This document shows, piece by piece, positions 62,366 to 64,000 of a stretch of DNA of 64,000 bases. The DNA is taken from the NCBI RefSeq assembly GCF_002078875.1, contig NC_034414.1, positions 24,806,446 through 24,870,445 on the forward strand. The letters run 5' to 3'. Below the pieces are notes generated by a model, which was given only the letters and a program-made list of their open reading frames with translations, was not told the origin of the DNA and ran no database searches. A program made the translations under genes and the position numbers. The DNA comes from Numida meleagris. Lineage: Eukaryota > Chordata > Aves > Galliformes > Numididae. How positions within the stretch are numbered: the stretch's first letter is position 1; the number at the start of each line of letters is the position of its first letter.

Positions 62366-63139
62366 AGCGGCTCTCCCTGGAGAGATGCTCCGCGCTACGG
62401 CCATTTAGGCAGAAACAAAACAAGCAAGAGGGATTTTTCTTTCCTTTTCTCTTTTTTTTTCTTAGACCCTCTCGGTGCGTGTCAGTGCCGAGTCGATGCG
62501 CAACTTTCGAGCTAAGGGGTTTAAAAGCCACCGGGAGATGCGGCTCACGCAGCGCAGGGAAGGGCTGGCGCTGAACGAACGGGCAGGTTTCGAAGCGAGG
62601 CAGCCCCAAAACGCAGCTCGAAGGCAGCACCGGGGCCCGCGATGCACCGCATCGGGTGCGGGGAAGGATGGAGTGCCGCGCACCGCTCTCCTTCGCCTTT
62701 GGGGCATAGCCGCCCGATGCTATCAGCGCAACTTTTTTTTTTTCCCTCCTCTGAAGTCCGTTTGCGTGTGTCAACATGCAGCAGGTGGTTTGTTGTATTC
62801 CCCGCGTATTACTTTATGAGGGGCTCTTTTTATAGCCGCAATCACAACTACGCCCCGGAGTCCCATTTTACGCCCCTATCGCAACCGCTCGCTCCGGCTC
62901 CGGAAAATGTTTGCTCGGCGGAGCCGCTCGGTGCCGGGACCGGGGGGGGGGGGCGAGGTGCGAGGCGCGGGACCGCGGGGAGTTCGGCGGAGCCGCGAGG
63001 AGCAGAGCCCCGCTCGCCTCGCCGTAACCTACATTAGCCGCGGGTCCATATGGTAGATGCTGCCCGTGGATCCCCAGCGCCGAAGCGAGGCCCTATTCTT
63101 GCGCGCCGCCCTGCTTGTGCCAGATGGTGCCTGGGCCGA

Positions 63140-63420
63140 GTGGCCATGCGTGGGGTGGCTCTGGTTAGCCTAATAAACGTCCAATACAAGTCAAAAATCA
63201 AAACACACACATACTAACATCTGCTAGAGCCCGCAGTACCCAGCTAGCCTTTCAATGCTGAATTAAAGAGCCCCACAGCCCTTCTGTTCCCCTAGGTTAG
63301 ACACTCATTACCATTTATCAAGCACTGATGTTATCTGGCCTCTCATTTTATTTAGTACCGAAGCTATTAGCATCAGATTTGATTTTGACAGTTGACGCTG
63401 CTGCTGGTAAAGCCGGGATC
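63140..63420. promoter_or_regulatory. AT-rich block inside the CpG island
   Basis: TAATAAACGTCCAATAC at 63171-63187 holds a CCAAT string; CATTACCATTTATCAAGCAC near 63307, a TTATCTGG GATA-type site near 63333 and TGATTTTGACAGTTGAC near 63380 with a TGACAG TALE-type core follow. There is no repeat. The sharp switch back to CpG-rich DNA at about 63400 suggests a discrete element. Confidence 0.33.
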
Positions 63421-63840
63421 TGGCCGGACGGATCGCTGCAAAATTCCGAGCTCGGCGGCGGCGGCACATTCCTCCTCCCGACCTGGTTACGGGCCCAGAC
63501 AAAGGGCTCCCGGCGTGTGCCTCACGGCCCCGAGGGCACCCCCGCACCCCGCGCCTTTCTTCCCGAGGGGCCCGCATCCCGCTCCGGGGCTGCTTCCAGG
63601 GAGCGGCCGGGCCGAGGTTTCAGCCTGGTGCCGAGCCAGCCGGACCCTAGGACTTCCTCCTTATCGTGCTCCCCCAAAGGGCTCGGATCGGGGAATCGTC
63701 GCTGCACCAGAAGTGCCTTTGGGAGGGCTGCGGAGCCCGAGGGCTGCTCCCCAGGTGATCCACGCCGGAAAGGTTCGCAGCCGGGCGAGCCCGACGCTGG
63801 CACAAAGGTGGCAAGGCCTCATTACCATACAGCTGAGGGT

Positions 63841-64000
63841 TTATCTCTCCCTCCCCCCTCCGGCCTCCCATCCATTTAACAAGCTGAAATAAAAAGCCAC
63901 ATGAAAAGCCTTCTCTGTGCTCGGCTTTAATGAGGGACACGCGACCCAACAATAAGCGCACGCTGCAATCAGGCCAAGGCTTTACTGGCGCACGCCGGAG
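63841..64000. promoter_or_regulatory. Possible conserved element at the window edge
   Basis: After the island, CCATTTAACAAGCTGAAATA, GGCTTTAATGAGGGACACG and CAACAATAAGCGCACG make a mixed AT/GC block without repeats or coding potential. It runs off the window, so its extent is unknown. Confidence 0.22.

Larger units (their letters stand above)
62121..63840. promoter_or_regulatory. CpG island, interrupted by AT-rich blocks
   Basis: CpG is frequent at 62121-62225, 62465-62735, 62845-63115 and 63405-63800, in contrast to its rarity in the preceding 60 kb. Between these lie AT-rich blocks at 62225-62365 and 63140-63420. A G12 run is at 62942-62953. The island probably starts left of the gap, near 61975. 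Islands of this size usually mark promoters or regulatory domains of developmental genes. Several long overlapping frames here (up to 183 residues) are expected from GC-rich DNA and match nothing known. Confidence 0.75.

Noticed and set aside
61907..62515. Longest open frames of the window, 202 residues on + and 192 on -
   Set aside because: Both run through the 125-N gap, so the middle is unknown and the length is artificial. The flanks are repetitive GC-rich DNA.
63172..63177. AATAAA string beside the CpG island as a polyadenylation signal
   Set aside because: No transcript or coding end precedes it and the hexamer is expected by chance in AT-rich DNA.
63328..63892. Two overlapping plus-strand frames of 183 and 166 residues in the CpG island
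   Set aside because: Different frames are open over the same DNA, rich in P, G, R, A and S, as expected for GC-rich sequence with few stop codons. No domain is recognised.
1..64000. CRISPR arrays, bacterial operons, ribosome binding sites, insertion sequences
   Set aside because: The sequence is vertebrate nuclear DNA by its CR1 and LTR content and CpG depletion. No regularly spaced repeats of the CRISPR type were seen.

Overview
The window looks like nuclear DNA of a bird, most likely a galliform such as chicken or a close relative. The main evidence is at least ten 5'-truncated copies of the CR1 LINE, the dominant avian retroposon, with its typical 3' ends. There is also a solo endogenous-retrovirus LTR of a kind I associate with galliform genomes. 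Codon-like structure is absent: no open frame exceeds about 200 residues, the longest ones run across an assembly gap or through GC-rich or purine-rich DNA, and none matches a protein family I recognise. I see no convincing exon, tRNA, rRNA or microRNA. I read the window as intergenic (or deep intronic) DNA ending at a CpG island.

Layout. 1-8166: unique DNA with two CR1 3' ends (4055-4258 and 5690-5867). 8167-8698: a solo LTR with short terminal inverted repeats, a TATA box and a near-perfect 5-bp target duplication. 8699-21929: unique DNA with simple repeats, a G-quadruplex motif near 13650 and two CR1 copies (12390-12643 on +, 15294-15545 on -). 21930-35308: almost free of CR1. It holds a locally duplicated 119-bp block (24257-24375 and 25031-25149), a candidate enhancer with a palindromic homeodomain site (27987-27997) and a second LTR-like promoter segment (about 29220-29570). 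35309-53093: five CR1 fragments, several AT-rich TAAT-containing stretches that look like conserved non-coding elements, and two long A-runs. 53094-61294: no recognised transposon, with a 500-bp purine-rich tract. 61295-61411: a last CR1. 61412-64000: AT-rich regulatory-looking blocks alternating with a CpG island that is interrupted by 125 N (61996-62120).

Working view. The right edge, with its CpG island, paired ATCGATTT motifs and TAAT-rich blocks, resembles the promoter-proximal flank of a developmental regulator gene whose exons lie outside the window. The CR1-poor intervals to its left could hold its long-range enhancers. This is inference: I could not test conservation and did not recognise the locus. 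I found no novel coding system. The most concrete unexplained structures are the 119-bp duplicated block, the LTR-like promoter at 29.2 kb and the palindromic sites.
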